In this document: positions 15,770 through 24,500 of the stretch, one piece after another | Position numbering within the stretch: position 1 is the stretch's first letter | Layout of the letters: every line of letters starts with the position of its first letter | Source of the DNA: an uncultured Christensenella sp. | Lineage (GTDB): Bacteria > Bacillota > Clostridia > Christensenellales > Borkfalkiaceae | Length of the DNA stretch: 64,000 nt | Reading direction: 5' to 3' | Assembly (NCBI GenBank): GCA_910578565.1 | Contig: CAJTQF010000003.1 | Span: 161,456-225,455 of the forward strand | Made by a program: the position numbers and the translations under genes | The notes under the pieces: model-generated | What the model saw: only the letters and a program-made list of their open reading frames with translations | What the model was told of the DNA's origin: nothing | Database searches by the model: none

Positions 15770-16699
15770 TCAGTTGTCGACGGGCGAAAGGTTTGTTATT
15801 TTTCCGTTCTGCATTTCCACGGCAAAATATTTCACTTCGTACAGGTTGCGCTTTAAGGGATAAACCAGTCCCGCCGCCGCAATGTCGCGGTGCAGGGTAT
15901 AAAATTTTTCGGTGGGGACGGTTACGCTTACGAAATTTCCCAGATAGCTCTTTAAGTCGCCCGCCTTGTGTTTCAGACTGTCGTCAAGATATTTTTCAAA
16001 ATCGCCGCAAGTTAAAACGCTCTCAAAAAATGCAAAGTGGGCAACGTTTGGTTCGGGCGGTTTTGTCTCAACCGTTTTGCCGCCCGTCTGGGTGAGCCGT
16101 TCGCCGTCGTAGGAATATGTACATTCGGCTTTTGCCGCCGTGCAGGTTTCAAAGGGCGCGCGAACAAACAGCGAGTCGCCGAACTCGGCGGACTCTACCG
16201 TGTTTTTGAATATGACCTTGCCGGCGTCGGAAATTACTATCAGTTTATTGCCGCCGTACAGCGCAAGCACGTCGCGCCCCGCAAGGGTGTGTTGCTCTGC
16301 CCGGCAGTTGAAAAATTGCGCGGGCAAGGGGGTAAGGGTGTATTTCGCTCCTTCGCAAGAGAGATACGCGCCGCCCTGCGAAAATACTGTAATCAGATTG
16401 CCGCAAAACCTTGTCTGGTAAATTACTTTGAGTTTTACGTCTTTCTCACCGTACTCGCGCACGTATACGAGAGCGTCGTTTTCCAAAAGGTATACGTCGG
16501 CAAAATCGGGCGGGCAGGCAAAAAATTCTTCATCCAGAAAAAAGTTGACCGCCTGCAAATTTCCGCCCGGCACTATTTCGGCAAGCACCCTGTCCGCGGG
16601 GTCCAGTTCTATGTGGCGTTCAAATCCGTCCACCCTGCCTACGTACAGCCCGTTCAGTTTTAAAACCGCGGGTGCGCATGATAAAAAATACACTCTCAT
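15770..16699 (-). CDS. Unknown cytoplasmic protein, beta-rich
   Basis: 309 residues from the ATG at 16699, chosen for the AAGGA site 9 nt upstream (an in-frame start at 16741 lies in the promoter region). The sequence is beta-rich (VLKLNGLYVGRVDGFERHIE; LIVISDAGKVIFKNTVESAE) with a FAFFESVLTCGDFEKYLDD helix near the C-terminus and no signal peptide or transmembrane segment. The N-terminal stretch, with its expected L-N-G-x-x-x-G turn, looks like a small beta-sandwich. I recognise no family. Divergent from the gene at 16777 across a 77-bp control region. Confidence 0.75.
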   Translation of the reverse strand: MRVYFLSCAPAVLKLNGLYVGRVDGFERHIELDPADRVLAEIVPGGNLQAVNFFLDEEFFACPPDFADVYLLENDALVYVREYGEKDVKLKVIYQTRFCGNLITVFSQGGAYLSCEGAKYTLTPLPAQFFNCRAEQHTLAGRDVLALYGGNKLIVISDAGKVIFKNTVESAEFGDSLFVRAPFETCTAAKAECTYSYDGERLTQTGGKTVETKPPEPNVAHFAFFESVLTCGDFEKYLDDSLKHKAGDLKSYLGNFVSVTVPTEKFYTLHRDIAAAGLVYPLKRNLYEVKYFAVEMQNGKITNLSPVDN

Positions 16700-16776
16700 T
16701 TTTTTGTTTCCTTTTTTATTATATAATGTATACGCCGTCAAAATTATGTCAATATAAACTCTGTCAGGAGGAGCTT

Positions 16777-17373
16777 ATGAACAAAATAAACGGCTACACC
16801 GAAGAAGAAGCAAAAAGTCTGGTACATTTTATCTGCACGGGCAGAAAATCGGGCAAAACCCTTTCTGGTATGTTTGAAGATTACGCAAATAAGACGGGCA
16901 GGGCAAAGGGCAGCGTAAGAAATTATTACTATGCGCTTCTGCGTTCGTGCGGGGACGAAAGAGTTAAAAAACTGTTGCGCGGCACGGGGCTTAAAGCCGA
17001 AAAAATAGCCGCCTTTTCCGAAGAAGAGACGGACGCCATGCTTAAAGCGATACTTACCCAGAAAAGCAGGGGCATTTCGGTGCGCAGGGCGGTTTTAAAT
17101 ATTTCGGGCGGCGACGACAAGCTGATGCTGCGCTACCAGAACAAATACCGTAACGTGCTGGCAAAGCAGCCCGAAAGGCTGAAAAAGCTGATGCGCGAGT
17201 GCGGCATAAACGACACGGACGACGTGCGCAAAAAGCTGGAAGACGAAATTAACGGTCTTTACGACAGAATTGCAAGTTCGCTTAAAGACGAAAACAAGCG
17301 GCTTACGACCACCATAAAAAAACTTATGGACGAAAACGCGCTTTTAAGATTGCAGATTAAAAATATGACCTGA
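16777..17373 (+). CDS. Probable Myb/SANT-like DNA-binding protein with C-terminal coiled coil
   Basis: 198 residues from the ATG at 16777, preceded by AGGAGG. Two similar helical units are visible: GYTEEEAKSLVHFICTGRKS with GRAKGSVRNYYYALLR, and FSEEETDAMLKAILTQKSRG with NKYRNVLAKQPERL. This resembles the tandem Myb-like layout of RsfA-type prespore regulators in Bacillus, and residues 155-198 form a heptad coiled coil (LKDENKRLTTTIKKLMDENA). The similarity is by eye, so the DNA-binding assignment is tentative. Confidence 0.75.
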   Translation: MNKINGYTEEEAKSLVHFICTGRKSGKTLSGMFEDYANKTGRAKGSVRNYYYALLRSCGDERVKKLLRGTGLKAEKIAAFSEEETDAMLKAILTQKSRGISVRRAVLNISGGDDKLMLRYQNKYRNVLAKQPERLKKLMRECGINDTDDVRKKLEDEINGLYDRIASSLKDENKRLTTTIKKLMDENALLRLQIKNMT

Positions 17374-17392
17374 TTTGAGTTATAAAATATTT

Positions 17393-17425
17393 AAAGCCGC
17401 CCGCGTATTTTGCGCGGGCGGCTTT
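17393..17425 (+). terminator. G+C-rich terminator
   Basis: Perfect 13-bp stem AAAGCCGCCCGCG / CGCGGGCGGCTTT with 7-nt loop, 19 nt after the preceding stop. Confidence 0.85.
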
Positions 17426-17554
17426 CGGCAAACCGGCAAAATATATTTTAAAAGTAAGGCGGATTATACAAATTTTTACATTCATATTTAAAAACGGCAA
17501 TACCCATACTGTATACAGGGGAAACTTTACACCCCTTTTTACAAGGAGATAAAA

Positions 17555-17737
17555 GTGGAGAAGTTTATTCTTGGCGCTATCGTTGGTATGGCTGGCGGCG
17601 CAATCATTGTCGCCAACAACTGTAAACTCCGCAATCTTGTCAAGAAAAATCAGGAAGATTTAATGCAGAAAGCGGAAAAATATATCGACGGTAAGCTCGA
17701 AAAGTTGGGCGAAATGGGAGAAACCCAGTCCAACTGA
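17555..17737 (+). CDS. Small membrane-anchored protein of unknown function
   Basis: 60 residues starting at GTG 17555 with AAGGAG 7 nt upstream. Residues 3-21 are hydrophobic and Gly/Ala-rich (FILGAIVGMAGGAIIVA), the rest is a charged helix (LVKKNQEDLMQKAEKYIDGK), resembling short YtxH-like proteins. A hairpin AGGGG ... CCCCT followed by TTTTT lies at 17517-17540, just before the ribosome site, and could act as an attenuator. Ends at its own terminator. Confidence 0.75.
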   Translation: MEKFILGAIVGMAGGAIIVANNCKLRNLVKKNQEDLMQKAEKYIDGKLEKLGEMGETQSN

Positions 17738-17738
17738 A

Positions 17739-17769
17739 AATATTGCCGCGCAGTATGCGCGGCAATATT
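17739..17769 (+). terminator. Terminator of the small membrane-protein gene
   Basis: Perfect 14-bp stem AATATTGCCGCGCA / TGCGCGGCAATATT, loop GTA, followed by GCTTTTT. Confidence 0.88.
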
Positions 17770-17780
17770 GCTTTTTGCGC

Positions 17781-17809
17781 TTGATATTATATAAAATAAG
17801 TGTTATACT
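17781..17809 (+). promoter_or_regulatory. Promoter of ruvX (leaderless geometry)
   Basis: TTGATA, 17-nt spacer, TATACT; the -10 ends 6 nt before the ATG at 17816 and no Shine-Dalgarno is present. Confidence 0.75.
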
Positions 17810-17815
17810 TGTTTT

Positions 17816-18232
17816 ATGGAAAGATACGTTGCGTTCGATATCGGCGATAAACGGATAGGGGTTGCGATTTCAGACCCGTTCAATACATACGCGTTACCTT
17901 CTGAAACTTATTTCAGAAAAGGCTTCGCCGAAGACGTCGCCGCGGTCGCCGCTATCGCAAAGCAAAAGGGCGCAACGGTTATAGTTTGCGGTCTGCCCGT
18001 GAATTTCGACGGCTCGGACGCAGTGCAGACGGCGAAGGCACAAAGATTTATCGACGCGCTGAAATCGGTCACCGCAATTCCCGTAGTCTGCGAAGACGAA
18101 CGCTTTACCACTAAAATGGCGCACGAAGTACTTATTTCGGAAGGAATGCGCCGTGAAAAACGCAAAAATTACGTTGACGCGCTTGCCGCGGCAAACATAC
18201 TCGACGGCTATCTTGCCGGACTTTCAAAATAA
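17816..18232 (+). CDS. ruvX: Holliday-junction resolvase-like / pre-16S rRNA nuclease YqgF
   Basis: 138 residues, the normal length for YqgF/RuvX. RNase-H-like fold with the three acidic motifs: FDIGDKRIGVAISD, VCGLPVNFDGSD and EDERFTTKMA, plus the C-terminal DALAAANILDGYL. The family processes the 5' end of 16S rRNA and has been linked to recombination. In Firmicutes it usually follows alaS and an IreB-type gene; here it heads its own transcript, with the DUF1292 gene kept 16 nt downstream. Probably leaderless mRNA. Confidence 0.95.
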   Translation: MERYVAFDIGDKRIGVAISDPFNTYALPSETYFRKGFAEDVAAVAAIAKQKGATVIVCGLPVNFDGSDAVQTAKAQRFIDALKSVTAIPVVCEDERFTTKMAHEVLISEGMRREKRKNYVDALAAANILDGYLAGLSK

Positions 18233-18248
18233 ATTCAGGAGAAAAATT

Positions 18249-18539
18249 ATGGACGATATGGAAAAAGACCTTGACGACGAGCTTATAGAGCTTGTCGACG
18301 ACGACGGAAAAGTTATAAACTTCAAACTTCTGGACGTGACCGAATACAAGGGCGTTAAATATACCCTGTTGCTTGCCGCCGAACCCAATGAAGAAATTGC
18401 CGAAGACGAAGTTGTTATATTCCGTCTGAACGAGAAGGAAGAAAGCCTTGAACCCATTGAAGACGAAGACCTGTTACAGGAAATTTTCGACTTCTACCAG
18501 CAGGAAGCCGACGCGGAAGACGGCTACGAAGAAAACTGA
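18249..18539 (+). CDS. DUF1292 family protein (YrzB-like)
   Basis: 96 residues, very acidic. The central segment (DGKVINFKLLDVTEYKGVKY, then EDEVVIFRLNEKEE) matches the DUF1292 pattern seen next to ruvX in Firmicutes. Function unknown. ATG at 18249 with CAGGAG 7 nt upstream; follows ruvX by 16 nt, same operon, and ends at a clear terminator. Confidence 0.9.
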   Translation: MDDMEKDLDDELIELVDDDGKVINFKLLDVTEYKGVKYTLLLAAEPNEEIAEDEVVIFRLNEKEESLEPIEDEDLLQEIFDFYQQEADAEDGYEEN

Positions 18540-18553
18540 ATTGCATTTAAAAC

Positions 18554-18580
18554 GGGTTCCCTTTTCGGGGAACCCTTTTA
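18554..18580 (+). terminator. Terminator of ruvX-DUF1292
   Basis: 8-bp stem GGGTTCCC / GGGAACCC, loop TTTTCG, followed by TTTT and an A/T tract. Confidence 0.85.
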
Positions 18581-18623
18581 AATTTTTAATTTTGAAAAAT
18601 GTCAATACCGCACGTAAAACCGC

Positions 18624-18652
18624 TTTACAATGCTAAAATTTTTTGATAATAT
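18624..18652 (+). promoter_or_regulatory. Promoter of rpsB-tsf
   Basis: TTTACA, 17-nt spacer, TAATAT. It leaves a ~125-nt leader (18659-18784) with small stems (CCCG-CGGG; AGGTT-AACCT) and a strong GGAGG site; a ribosomal-protein leader role is possible but unproven. Confidence 0.75.
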
Positions 18653-18784
18653 ATTATGGCTATAAATTTCACACCCGAAAGGCGGGCGTTCCGTGACGGT
18701 AAATTTTTTTAATGCCGTTAATAAACGCCGGAAGGTTAAAAACCTGAAAGCCGCGCTTACGGGGAGGTAAACGGAGGAAATAAA

Positions 18785-19939
18785 ATGGCAGTTATAACAA
18801 TGAAACAATTGCTTGAAGCGGGAGTACACTTCGGGCACCAGACCAGAAAATGGAACCCCAAAATGGGCAAGTACATTTATGCGGCGCGCAACGATATTCA
18901 CATTATCGACTTGCAGATTACCGTAGGACTTATCGAAGACGCTTACAAATACGTTTGCGAAGCGGTTAAAGACGGCAAGACCGTACTTTTCGTAGGTACC
19001 AAAAAGCAGGCTCAGGACGCGGTTAAAGAAGAAGCCGAACGTTGCGGAATGTATTACGTAAATTCGCGTTGGCTGGGCGGTACGCTTACCAACTTCAAGA
19101 CTATCCGTTCGCGTATAGACAGAATGGTCAAACTGGAAAAAATGGAACTTTCGGGCGAATTTGACCTTTTGCCCAAAAAGGAAGTTGCAAAACTCAAAGA
19201 AGAGATGGGCAAACTCCAGACCAATCTCAACGGCATCAGGGATATGAACAAGCTCCCCGGAGTTATGTTCATTGTAGACCCCCACAATGAAGACATCGCC
19301 GTAAAAGAAGCAAGAAAACTCAACATTCCCATCGTGGCAATCACCGACACCAACTGCGATCCCGATTTAATCGACTGCGTTATCCCCGGTAACGACGACG
19401 CCATCCGCGCGGTAAAACTTATCTCTTCGGTAATAGCCAACGCAGTTATAGAAGCAAACCAGGGCGAAGCGTACGTTGTTTCGGAAGACGACGAAGCGGA
19501 ACCTGCTTCCATTGAAGAAGTGGTTGCAGCCGAAGCGGCTGAAGCGCCCGCGGAAGAAAAACCCGCTAAGAAGACCACTAAAAAAACAGTAAAAGAAGAA
19601 GCGGCGGAAGCGCCCGCGGAAGAAAAGCCCGCTAAGAAGACCGCTAAAAAAGCGGTAAAAGAAGAAGCGGCGGAAGCGCCCGCGGAAGAAAAACCCGCTA
19701 AAAAGACCACCAAAAAAGCGGTAAAAGAAGAAGCGGCGGAAGCGCCCGCGGAAGAAAAACCCGCTAAAAAGACCACTAAAAAAGCGGCAAAAGAAGAAGC
19801 GGCTGAATTGCCCGCAGAAGGAAAACCCGCTAAAAAGACCACTAAAAAAGCGGTAAAGGAAGAAGCGGCTGAAGCGCCCGCAGAAGAGAAGCCCGCTAAA
19901 AAGACCGCGGCAAAGAAAACTACCAAGAAAGCAGAGTAA
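18785..19939 (+). CDS. rpsB: 30S ribosomal protein S2 with six-copy Lys/Ala/Glu-rich tail
   Basis: 384 residues, against about 230-260 normally. Residues 1-232 are canonical S2 ([90 protein letters not shown]). After an acidic bridge, residues ~253-384 consist of six copies of a 22-residue unit built on [20 protein letters not shown]. The tail alternates acidic and basic blocks and is probably disordered, histone-H1-like. Followed by tsf after 14 nt, the usual rpsB-tsf order. Confidence 0.97.
   Translation: MAVITMKQLLEAGVHFGHQTRKWNPKMGKYIYAARNDIHIIDLQITVGLIEDAYKYVCEAVKDGKTVLFVGTKKQAQDAVKEEAERCGMYYVNSRWLGGTLTNFKTIRSRIDRMVKLEKMELSGEFDLLPKKEVAKLKEEMGKLQTNLNGIRDMNKLPGVMFIVDPHNEDIAVKEARKLNIPIVAITDTNCDPDLIDCVIPGNDDAIRAVKLISSVIANAVIEANQGEAYVVSEDDEAEPASIEEVVAAEAAEAPAEEKPAKKTTKKTVKEEAAEAPAEEKPAKKTAKKAVKEEAAEAPAEEKPAKKTTKKAVKEEAAEAPAEEKPAKKTTKKAAKEEAAELPAEGKPAKKTTKKAVKEEAAEAPAEEKPAKKTAAKKTTKKAE
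19541..19936 (+). repeat. 66-bp in-frame tandem repeat inside rpsB
   Basis: Six 66-bp units starting at 19541, 19607, 19673, 19739, 19805 and 19871, near-identical at DNA level with a few third-position and unit-5 changes (GAATTGCCC for GAAGCGCCC). Copy number is likely variable by slippage (inference). Confidence 0.95.
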
Positions 19940-19953
19940 GGAGAATTTGAAAT

Positions 19954-20856
19954 ATGGCATTTACAGCTAAAGACGTTATGACTCTCCGCGACAAGAGCGG
20001 CGCAGGTATGTTGGACTGCAAAAAGGCGCTTACCGACGCCGACGGAGATATGGAAAAGGCTGCCGAACTGCTGAGAGAGCGCGGCATTGCGAAAGCGGTT
20101 AAAAAGGAAGGCAGAATTGCCGCCGAAGGCGTTGTAGGCGCATACGTTTGCGAAGCATGCGGCACGGGCGTTCTTCTTGAAATCAACTGCGAAAGCGACT
20201 TTGTTTCGCGCGGCGACAAATTCCACGAAATAGTGGACAGCGTTGCAAAAGTAGTGGCGGAAAATAAGCCTGCCGACGTTGAAGCGCTTTCCGCTTGCAA
20301 AATCGGCAACGAAACCGTAAAAGATTACATTACCAACGCAACCGCTGTTATCGGAGAAAAGATTTCAATCCGCAGATTTGAAATTTATCAGACCGCAGGC
20401 AAAATCGAAACCTATATTCATATGGGCGGCAAGGTCGGCGTTATGGTTGAAGCAACCGGTTTTAAAGCCGGCGCGGAAGAAACTTTGCACGACGTAGCTT
20501 TGCAGATTGCGGCTTCAAAACCCTACTATCTTGCAAGCGGCGACGTTCCCGCAGAAGTTCTGGACAAAGAAAAGGAAATTATGCTTGTCCAGATGCAGAA
20601 CGATGAAAAGAACAAAAACAAGCCCAAGGAAATTCTTGAAAAAATAGTTGCCGGCAAAATGGGCAAATTCTATCAGGAAAACTGCCTTTTGGACCAGCCT
20701 TTCGTAAAGGACGACAGCCAAAAAGTTTCGCAGGTTATCGGCGACAAGTTCAAAATCGTTAAGTTTGTACGTTTTGAAATGGGCGAAGGCATTGAAAAGA
20801 AGAGTGAAAATTTACAGGACGAAGTTGCTAAACAGATAGAGTCGATGAAAAAATAA
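19954..20856 (+). CDS. tsf: Translation elongation factor Ts
   Basis: 300 residues, normal length. Nucleotide-exchange factor for EF-Tu. N-terminal UBA-like domain with LRDKSGAGMLDCKKALTDAD, the core motif EINCESDFVSRGDKF, and HDVALQIAASKPYYL. Cotranscribed with rpsB; AAGGAG site 11 nt before the ATG. Ends at two consecutive terminators. Confidence 0.98.
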   Translation: MAFTAKDVMTLRDKSGAGMLDCKKALTDADGDMEKAAELLRERGIAKAVKKEGRIAAEGVVGAYVCEACGTGVLLEINCESDFVSRGDKFHEIVDSVAKVVAENKPADVEALSACKIGNETVKDYITNATAVIGEKISIRRFEIYQTAGKIETYIHMGGKVGVMVEATGFKAGAEETLHDVALQIAASKPYYLASGDVPAEVLDKEKEIMLVQMQNDEKNKNKPKEILEKIVAGKMGKFYQENCLLDQPFVKDDSQKVSQVIGDKFKIVKFVRFEMGEGIEKKSENLQDEVAKQIESMKK

Positions 20857-20890
20857 TCATACCGCTCAAATTTTTAACACCAATAAAATA

Positions 20891-20920
20891 AATCCGCGTG
20901 ATTATCACGCGGATTTTTGC
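20891..20920 (+). terminator. First terminator after tsf
   Basis: Perfect 11-bp stem AATCCGCGTGA / TCACGCGGATT, loop TTA, followed by TTTGC. Confidence 0.88.
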
Positions 20921-20931
20921 TTGTTTTTTCG

Positions 20932-20961
20932 GCGCGGAGCTTATAGTTCCGCGCTTTTTTT
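20932..20961 (+). terminator. Second terminator after tsf
   Basis: 7-bp stem GCGCGGA / TCCGCGC with 9-nt loop and a seven-T run. Confidence 0.8.
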
Positions 20962-20992
20962 ATTGAAATTTTCCAAAAAAGCAGATAAAAAA

Positions 20993-21071
20993 TAAAAAAA
21001 TTCCAAAAAAGTACACCTTTTTGGAAAAGTAAAAATAGTGATAAAAACGGGATTTTAGGGCGATTTTAAGT
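20993..21071 (-). ncRNA. Candidate small RNA between tsf and the surface-protein gene
   Basis: On the minus strand a strong promoter (21106-21078) would start transcription near 21071; about 45 nt later comes a 9-bp hairpin TTCCAAAAA / TTTTTGGAA (21026-21001) followed by a T-tract (TTTTTTTATTTTTT). The product of roughly 75 nt has no convincing reading frame. Prediction only. Confidence 0.5.
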
Positions 21072-21077
21072 GTTTTT

Positions 21078-21106
21078 ATTATATTATATGCCAAAAAAAA
21101 TGTCAA
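21078..21106 (-). promoter_or_regulatory. Strong minus-strand promoter in the tsf downstream region
   Basis: TTGACA, 17-nt spacer, TATAAT: both boxes perfect. Confidence 0.75.
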
Positions 21107-21157
21107 TAGCAAAAATCTGAAAAAGTGTACTTTAATGGAAACAGGTTTTTGGAAAGG

Positions 21158-21203
21158 GTTGTTCCGCTTTACTAAATATGTCACGGAGTCAGAGCGGAGC
21201 AAC
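21158..21203. repeat. Long inverted repeat in the intergenic zone
   Basis: GTTGTTCCGCT and AGCGGAGCAAC (one mismatch) are separated by 24 nt. Part of the gene-free stretch 20857-21579, which otherwise holds the terminators, sRNA candidate and repeats listed here. Confidence 0.5.
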
Positions 21204-21205
21204 GG

Positions 21206-21250
21206 TTTGCGCACCTTAATTTAAAAAATATAAATATGGCGCAAAGCGTA
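21206..21250. repeat. Intergenic repeat, copy 1 (GCACCTTAAT...GGCGCAAAGCG)
   Basis: Shares GCACCTTAAT, an A-rich run and ATATGGCGCAAAGCG with 60995-61038. Both copies lie upstream of the giant surface-protein genes. Confidence 0.75.
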
Positions 21251-21364
21251 GCCGAACGGTCTCTTATGGTAACAGTAGAGAAAATGGGATTTTTCGTCTT
21301 GGCTTGGAAAGACAGATAAAATAGACCACATCATCTGGTTTTTGCAGCAGCAAAAGCAGAGAAA

Positions 21365-21405
21365 CCCTTTAACGCCGCGCGGCGTAATGCCGCGCGGCGA
21401 AAGGG
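21365..21405. other. Very stable G+C-rich hairpin
   Basis: CCCTTT and AAAGGG flank the perfect 11-bp stem CGCCGCGCGGC / GCCGCGCGGCG with loop GTAAT. No T-tract follows; role unknown. Confidence 0.7.
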
Positions 21406-21535
21406 GAATGTGCAATAAATCGCGGCGGCGCAAAAAGAATAAAAAGGAAGGCGAATGTGGCAAATCACGCGCCGCCGTAACATTAAATAGCAAATCAATA
21501 AGTCAATCTTGGCAAGCGCAGTAATACAGGGGTTG

Positions 21536-21558
21536 TTCTGAGCGTAGCCGAAGAATCT
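21536..21558. repeat. Dispersed intergenic motif TTCTGAGCG...GAAGAATCT, copy 1
   Basis: 23 bp, 22 identical to 61525-61547. Resembles an intergenic motif I recall from several bacterial genomes. It ends 21 nt before the surface-protein ATG. Confidence 0.75.
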
Positions 21559-21579
21559 TTTTGGTATAAGGAGAAGATT

Positions 21580-24500
21580 ATGAAAATAAGAAGCAGAAAT
21601 TTATTAACGGCAATACTGGCATTGTTATGCGCAGTAACGTTAATATTCGGCATTGCTTTTATGCTACCGAAATCAGAAAAAATTAATGCCGACGCAGCCG
21701 TTGCGGTAAACAGAACAAGTTATACGCCAACATTTATCGGTCAACACTTTATTTTATCTTCCAATGCAAGCCGTCAGTTTTCGGATTTCAGTACAACTCT
21801 TAATCCAAGTTTAAGCCAGATAAATTGTAATAATAATGAGTTTACGATAACTAAGGAATTGGATTGTTACAGTATTGCAAGCTATATACAATTTACTGCG
21901 GACATAGTTGTGCCTGCAAATACTGAGTATAAAGTAGAATATTCTTATACTTTAAATCTGGATAGGTTATCGCTTGTCCCCGGAACAGAAGCGAATTGCG
22001 TAGCTGAAATTTTTTATTTCGGTAATACGGCAAACGGCGGCTCGGATCAATCTACAACTATAACTTATAACGTTTTAGGCGGAAGCGGTTCTACGTACAG
22101 TTCGGACTGTATTTCAATCGATTATCAAAGTAATGAAACAAGAACTAAAACTTTACCGTCTATAACGTACAGTAATACAACTAATTCAGACAAAACGTTT
22201 ACTGCTTATTTTGGCTATTTTGGCGGATCGGGAAGAAGTGGCGGAGCAGGTAATAACAAAATTATTTCTGCAACTTACAACCTTACTATGGATGAAAAGG
22301 TAACGGCGGAAAAAGCTGTTGTTACCGTAGATAAAAATTCCGATGTTTACGATGCAAACGGAACCAATTTCCTTTTTAATTATGACCAAAGCAAAATAGA
22401 ATTGAAGTCTATTGATTTTACTGATTTTGACGGTGTTTCAAGTAATTATTATAACGGCAGCGGCGTAAGCCCTATTAATTCATTTGGTAGTTGTTCGCTT
22501 ATCGGGGCGGGTGTTTACAAGTTCAAATTCGATATAAAAAACGGCGCGGTATGGGACACTTCAACAAATGATCAAATGTCTAAAATAATCACCGTAACCG
22601 TTACGCGCAAAGGTTTGACTTTACCGACGGGAAGCAGTGCGCAGGAGTATACGGGCGGAGCATTGACGTATGTGCTGTCGGACTTTAACGGCGGACAGAA
22701 TATAAGCATGGACGGCGTAGTAAGCAGTAACGGCAGTAGTGTAACGGGCGCAGGTGGTTCGGCGCTGACGGATACAACGGATACGTTTGAAGCAGTGAAA
22801 GTGGGTCGGTATACAGTCACGCTTGGTTTGCGTGATAAAAAGAACTATACCTGGACGGACGGCACAACCGCGCCGAAGAGCGTGGTGTTTGAAATAACGG
22901 AAAAAGAACTGTTGAGCGCCGGTCCGGTAAGTTCGTCGCTGAACGGCATTGGCGGCGCTGAATGGGGTTTTGGCGACAACGGCGTCACTATAACCGTCAC
23001 GGACGACAGGGTTAGCGGCGAAAACATCAACCTGCTGTGCTACTACGACGTAGCGGGCGGCACAGATAAGAGCAAAACGCTGACGGCAACGACGACGGGC
23101 AACGTAACGACGGTAACAATGCCGGCGAATATTCCCGTAGGGAAGTACACGTTCTATGTAGAGCTGAACGGCAACGGCGGCGACAACGCAAACTATAAAC
23201 TGACGCAGAACAACAGTCTTGATTTCGAAGTAACGTCGGGCAAGATAGACCCGAGTACGTACGGCTGGATATACACGAAAGACGGCGCGGCTGGCGCGAC
23301 AATAGCGAACGGCGGTAAAGTGCCGTTTGCGTTGAAAAGCGGTAGCGCAGTGGACGGTGTTAAGTATGAGCTGTCAATTCAGATACCTGCCGGTCACAGC
23401 AGCGTGGTAGTTGATACGAGCAAGTACGCCGGCGGCTACCAGACGCGCAGCGGCAGCAGCGTAGGCAAGTATACGACGAAAGTGGCGTTGAAATCGACAG
23501 ACCCGACGTTCAAGTTCGAAGTGGGCGGCGTAATGCAGAGCACGATAGACGTAGAGCTGAACTGGGAGATAGAGAAAGGCAGGTTTGATTTGAGCGGCGT
23601 GAAGTGGGAGTATAGTGTGGACGGCACTAACTTCACGGACTACGACCCTTCCAACCCGCCGCAGTACAACGACGGAAACTATATTACCGTCAGGGTCAAA
23701 GCCGCGAGTCTTCCTATGGGCTTGAATTTAGATGCACTGTATACGGGCAGTGACGAGTACGACGTGGATAATTACACAGCGAGCATATCGGTATCGGACT
23801 TTGTGTACAACACGGCAAACTTCAACGCGCCGGATACAAGTCTGTTGGATCTGAACTGGGAGATAGTAAAGAAGAATTTATACACGGGCTTTAAGAACGT
23901 AGCGGAAAGCTATACAAACGGCAACGGCACGGGAACGATAATAATCAAGCGTTTAAACGTAGACCCGAAATACGACGGGTATATAACCTATAAGTATTAC
24001 GATCTGTCAACGGGACTGGCGGTAACGCTGGCGGATATAAAGACGGCGGCGGACCCTACGAACGAAAAGAAGTATAAGGTAGAAGCGTATATCGATTCGG
24101 CGTATGCGTCTAACTACGCGGTGGACGATAACGGCGTAACGCCGAACGACTCGTTCACGACGGGCAGTAAGAACAAGCTGGCGACGGCGACGATAGACGG
24201 CAACGACGGTACAACGCCGATAACGGCAGAGTACGACGGTACCACGCACTTTGACAGCACGCTTATAAAGATAACGGGTTCGGATTCGATAAACATAACC
24301 GACTTTACGGTAACGTATTATGACAAGGACGGGACCGAGCTTGCGGCGGGCGAACTGCCCAAAGACGCCGGCGCGTATACGGTATATATAAAACTCGGCG
24401 CGCAGGCGGAAAAGAAGTATATACTCGGCACGGACAGGTTCACGGTAGTAATAGAGGCAAAGGGCATAGCGCTGCCTACGCTGGACGAAATGGTGTTCAA

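Noticed and set aside
19054-20226. 390-codon minus-strand frame opposite rpsB/tsf
   Set aside because: A low-complexity mirror of the rpsB repeats; rpsB and tsf are unambiguous on the plus strand.
20960-21214. 84-codon minus-strand frame rich in Phe/Lys
   Set aside because: It overlaps a strong promoter and a terminator-like hairpin; its composition reflects A/T-rich noncoding DNA.
21221-21524. Small frames on both strands in the tsf downstream region (with TPRG-type motifs)
   Set aside because: They fall on dispersed intergenic repeats and a G+C-rich hairpin, lack ribosome sites and show no protein-like pattern.
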